6,493 bases of DNA, taken from Actinomycetes bacterium. GTDB taxonomy: Bacteria > Actinomycetota > Actinomycetes > Propionibacteriales > Propionibacteriaceae. Of the stretch, positions 4,567 through 6,493 are shown one piece after another. The DNA is taken from contig JAEZGC010000176.1 in assembly GCA_023437345.1 (NCBI GenBank), positions 1 to 6,493 on the forward strand. The letters run 5' to 3'. Within the stretch, counting starts at the first letter, position 1. Each line of letters opens with the position of its first letter. A program made the position numbers and the translations under genes. The notes under the pieces are model-generated. The model was given only the letters and a program-made list of their open reading frames with translations, ran no database searches and had not been told where the DNA came from.

Positions 4567-6300
4567 CTAGTTCGGTGGCTCGTCGGGGGGCAGGATCTCC
4601 AGCCTGGGATACTCCGGCTTCCACATCCGCTGGTAGATGTCGTTGACCGGGTCGGTCAGCGGACGCCGGGCCAGCCCCTCCTCCACGGCGCACTGCGCCA
4701 CCGCCATCGCCACCGTCGCCGACACCAGCCGCAGGTCGCTCATCGACGGCAGCAGCGACGCGCCGGGGCGGTACTGGTTGGCCAGGCCGGCCAGCGCGTC
4801 GGCGGCGCGGTAGATCATCTCGTCGCTCACCCGGGTGGCCTGGACGGTGGCGACGCCGAGCCCGAGCCCTGGGAAGATCAGCGCGTTGTTGGCCTGCGCG
4901 ATGGTGTGGTACACCTCCCCGTGCCGGATCGTGCCGAACGGGCTGCCGGTGGCGATCAGCGCGCGACCATCGGTCCATTCCAGCAGGTCGGCGGGCAGCG
5001 CCTCGATGCGGCTGGTCGGGTTGGACAGCGGCATGATGATCGGCCGCTCGCAGGTCTCGGCCATCGCCTGCACCACCTCGCGGGTGAACGCCCCGTAGTG
5101 GGCGGAGGTCCCGATCAGCATGGTGGGCTGGACGGCCCGGACGGTCTCCAGCAGCGTGACGCGGGAAGGATCGCGCACCTCCCAGCCGGCCACCTCGTCG
5201 TGGGGGCGGGCGTACGGCCGCTGGAAGTCGCGGATCCCGCGGGCGGCCTCGACGATCAGCCCGTTGCGGTTGAACGCGTAGAACCGGGAGTGCCCCTCGG
5301 CGGCGGGCAAGCCCTGGCGCACCATGGCGTCGCGGATGATGTCGGCGACCCCGACCCCGGCGGTGCCCGCTCCATAGATCAGCACCCGGTGCTCGGGCAG
5401 CGGCACCCCGGCCGAGCGGACGGCGGCCAGCACGGCGGACAGCACCACGGCGGCGGTGCCCTGGATGTCGTCGTTGAAGGTGCAGATCCGGTCCTTGTAG
5501 TGGGTCAGCAGCCGGTGGGCGTTGGCCGGCCCGAAGTCCTCCCAGTGCAGCATCGCGTTGGGGAAGAGCTTGGTCACCGCCGCCACGAAGGTCTCGATGA
5601 AGGCCTCGTACCGTTCCCCCCGGACGCGGGCGTGCCGCTCCCCCAGGTACACGTCGCTGTGGAGCAAGCCGAGGTTGTCGGTGCCGACGTCCAGCACGAC
5701 GGGGATCGCGCGCCGCGGGTGGATCCCGGCGGCGGCGGTGTACAGCGCGAGCTTGCCGACCGCTATCTGCACCCCGCCGATCCCCTGGTCGCCGATCCCG
5801 AGAATCCCCTCGGAGTCGGTGGCGACGACCAGGTCCACGTCGTCGGCGTCCAGCTCGAAGTCGCGCAGCGACTGCTCGACGAGCTCGGGGTGGTCTATCG
5901 ACAAGAAGACGGCCCGGGCGCCGTGATACTCGTGGCTGAACCGCTCGATAGCCTCCCCGATGGTCGGTGTGTAGACGATCGGCATCATCTCCTCGAGGTT
6001 CTCGCTGAGCAGCCGGTAGAACAACACCTCGTTGCGGTCGCGCAGCTGCGACAGCTGGATGAACTTGGCCAGCGGCGACGGGGAGCGGCTGTACTGGGCG
6101 TACACCCGGCGCATCTGCTCCTCGATGGTGGTGACCCGGTTCGGCAGCAGCCCGGACAGCCCCAGCTGCTGGCGCTGGTCGAGGGTGAAGGCGGTGCCGC
6201 GGTTGGCCATCGGGTGGACAAGGATCAGCCGGCCGCGGGCGCTGATCCGCAGCACCGCGTCACGGGTGGAGGTGTCGAGGTCGAAGTCGCGTTGCCGCAT
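4567..6300 (-). CDS. maeA: NAD-type malic enzyme (malate oxidoreductase, decarboxylating)
   Basis: A 577-residue cytoplasmic enzyme converting malate to pyruvate and CO2 with reduction of NAD(P). It is of the long eukaryote/E. coli MaeA type (about 550-600 residues) rather than the short MaeB type without its N-terminal region. Catalytic Tyr110 lies in MPIVYTPTIGEA (106-117) and Lys183 in QIAVGKLALYTAAAGI. Metal ligands are Glu254 and Asp255 in HWEDFG and Asp278 in FNDDIQGTA. The nucleotide-binding loop is IYGAGTAGVG (308-317), and MPLSNPTS (423-430) and TGSPF (451-455) follow. Where animal and E. coli enzymes have DGERILG, this one has DSEGILG, as in a fungal-like subgroup. The start at 6298-6300 is preferred to in-frame ATGs at 6306 and 6372 because AGGG precedes it by six bases and the family sequence begins here. 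NAD preference is inferred from subfamily, not from a visible residue. It is divergent from the phosphatase gene. Confidence 0.95.
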   Translation of the reverse strand: MRQRDFDLDTSTRDAVLRISARGRLILVHPMANRGTAFTLDQRQQLGLSGLLPNRVTTIEEQMRRVYAQYSRSPSPLAKFIQLSQLRDRNEVLFYRLLSENLEEMMPIVYTPTIGEAIERFSHEYHGARAVFLSIDHPELVEQSLRDFELDADDVDLVVATDSEGILGIGDQGIGGVQIAVGKLALYTAAAGIHPRRAIPVVLDVGTDNLGLLHSDVYLGERHARVRGERYEAFIETFVAAVTKLFPNAMLHWEDFGPANAHRLLTHYKDRICTFNDDIQGTAAVVLSAVLAAVRSAGVPLPEHRVLIYGAGTAGVGVADIIRDAMVRQGLPAAEGHSRFYAFNRNGLIVEAARGIRDFQRPYARPHDEVAGWEVRDPSRVTLLETVRAVQPTMLIGTSAHYGAFTREVVQAMAETCERPIIMPLSNPTSRIEALPADLLEWTDGRALIATGSPFGTIRHGEVYHTIAQANNALIFPGLGLGVATVQATRVSDEMIYRAADALAGLANQYRPGASLLPSMSDLRLVSATVAMAVAQCAVEEGLARRPLTDPVNDIYQRMWKPEYPRLEILPPDEPPN

Positions 6301-6314
6301 GGTCATCCCTGTCG

Positions 6315-6335
6315 CTAGGTCGCTGCCGAGCCTAG
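6315..6335. repeat. CTAGG/CCTAG inverted repeat over the malic enzyme promoter
   Basis: CTAGG (6315-6319) and CCTAG (6331-6335) are perfect inverted arms separated by 11 bp. They lie in the 107-bp divergent region, 15 bp upstream of the chosen malic enzyme ATG. One arm overlaps the candidate -10 at 6329-6334. The short arms allow chance, but CTAG is uncommon in GC-rich DNA, so an operator is plausible. Confidence 0.35.
6329..6334 (-). promoter_or_regulatory. possible -10 box of the malic enzyme gene
   Basis: TAGGCT on the minus strand matches TANNNT and would give a leader of about 20 bases including the AGGG Shine-Dalgarno. No clear -35 is present. It overlaps one arm of the 6315-6335 inverted repeat. 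Confidence 0.4.
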
Positions 6336-6393
6336 TCGCCGGACGCTTCCCGCGGCGCGGGGCAGCCGGCAATCGGCCGCGCGCCGGCGGCCC

Positions 6394-6399
6394 TAGGAT
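6394..6399 (+). promoter_or_regulatory. -10 box of a probably leaderless SixA-like gene
   Basis: TAGGAT is only 8 bases before the ATG at 6408, so transcription would begin at or very near the start codon. There is no Shine-Dalgarno that could be used in such a transcript. This matches the leaderless genes common in actinobacteria. The same TAGGATGAG string occurs at 4132-4140. Confidence 0.55.
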
Positions 6400-6407
6400 G
6401 AGGCGTC

Positions 6408-6493
6408 ATGGCAACAAAGACGCTGCTGGTGCTGCGGCACGCCAAGTCCTCCTGGCGCACGCCCGACGTCGACATCCGCCGGCCGCTCGCCGA
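6408..6493 (+). CDS. SixA-like histidine phosphatase, N-terminal fragment
   Basis: Only the first 28 codons are in the window. The fragment begins MATKTLLVLRHAKSSW; the RHAK box (10-13) is the phosphohistidine-accepting motif of the histidine phosphatase superfamily as found in SixA-like proteins, followed by a RRPLA block (24-28) where SixA relatives have DRPLA. The full protein should be about 160-170 residues. E. coli SixA removes phosphate from histidine-containing phosphocarrier proteins; the target of the actinobacterial relatives is not established. The gene is divergent from the malic enzyme and probably leaderless. The superfamily call is good; the specific SixA subfamily is likely. 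Confidence 0.82.
   Translation, partial: MATKTLLVLRHAKSSWRTPDVDIRRPLA

Noticed and set aside
4906..6318. A 470-codon open frame on the plus strand antisense to the malic enzyme
   Set aside because: Low-complexity Gly/Val/His/Gln-rich translation with no family resemblance; a typical shadow of a GC-rich gene whose sense frame has full catalytic motifs.
6301..6372. Malic enzyme starts at 6372 or 6306
   Set aside because: The 6372 extension is Arg/Pro-rich and crosses the promoter region; the 6306 ATG has AGGG directly adjacent with no spacing, while 6300 has it six bases away.
1..6493. Defence system, CRISPR array, transposon, prophage, tRNA or riboswitch
   Set aside because: No spaced repeats, transposase or integrase motifs, tRNA-like cloverleaf or long conserved leader was visible; gaps longer than 150 bp are absent.

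Overview
The window looks like a piece of an ordinary chromosome from a high-GC Gram-positive bacterium (Actinobacteria). The reasons are uniformly GC-rich codons, long antisense shadow frames, a DUF3039 protein (a family I know mainly from actinobacteria), TANNNT-type -10 boxes with one apparently leaderless start, and family-typical actinobacterial MarR and MalQ proteins. Order or family cannot be fixed from sequence alone; Propionibacteriales would be a reasonable guess. I saw no tRNA, rRNA, CRISPR array, transposase, integrase or phage gene, and no compositional break.

Layout, left to right. (1) Minus strand: the N-terminal 285 residues of a GH77 4-alpha-glucanotransferase (malQ), running off the left edge. 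It is preceded on the same strand by a cysteine-free MarR-family regulator. (2) A 150-bp divergent promoter region carries a MarR-type palindrome over the regulator's own likely -10 box and several shorter palindromes. On its other side is a complete PhzF-family enzyme on the plus strand. (3) Convergent to it, on the minus strand, is a two-gene unit: an MFS exporter followed after 9 bp by a tiny 10-cysteine DUF1272 protein. (4) A divergent promoter region leads to a small plus-strand DUF3039 protein. (5) A long bidirectional stem-loop separates it from a convergent, complete NAD-type malic enzyme. (6) Divergent from the malic enzyme, a SixA-like histidine phosphatase begins at the right edge, probably from a leaderless transcript.

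There is no single pathway. malQ (glycogen/maltodextrin) and malic enzyme (malate to pyruvate) belong to central carbon metabolism. MarR, PhzF and the MFS exporter look like an accessory regulator/enzyme/efflux neighbourhood, but only the MFS-DUF1272 pair and the marR-malQ pair are arranged so that cotranscription is plausible.

I did not find a convincing new multi-gene system. The most useful leads are the MarR operator, the exporter/DUF1272 pairing, the 63-bp palindrome between the DUF3039 and malic enzyme genes, and the two uncharacterised small cysteine proteins.
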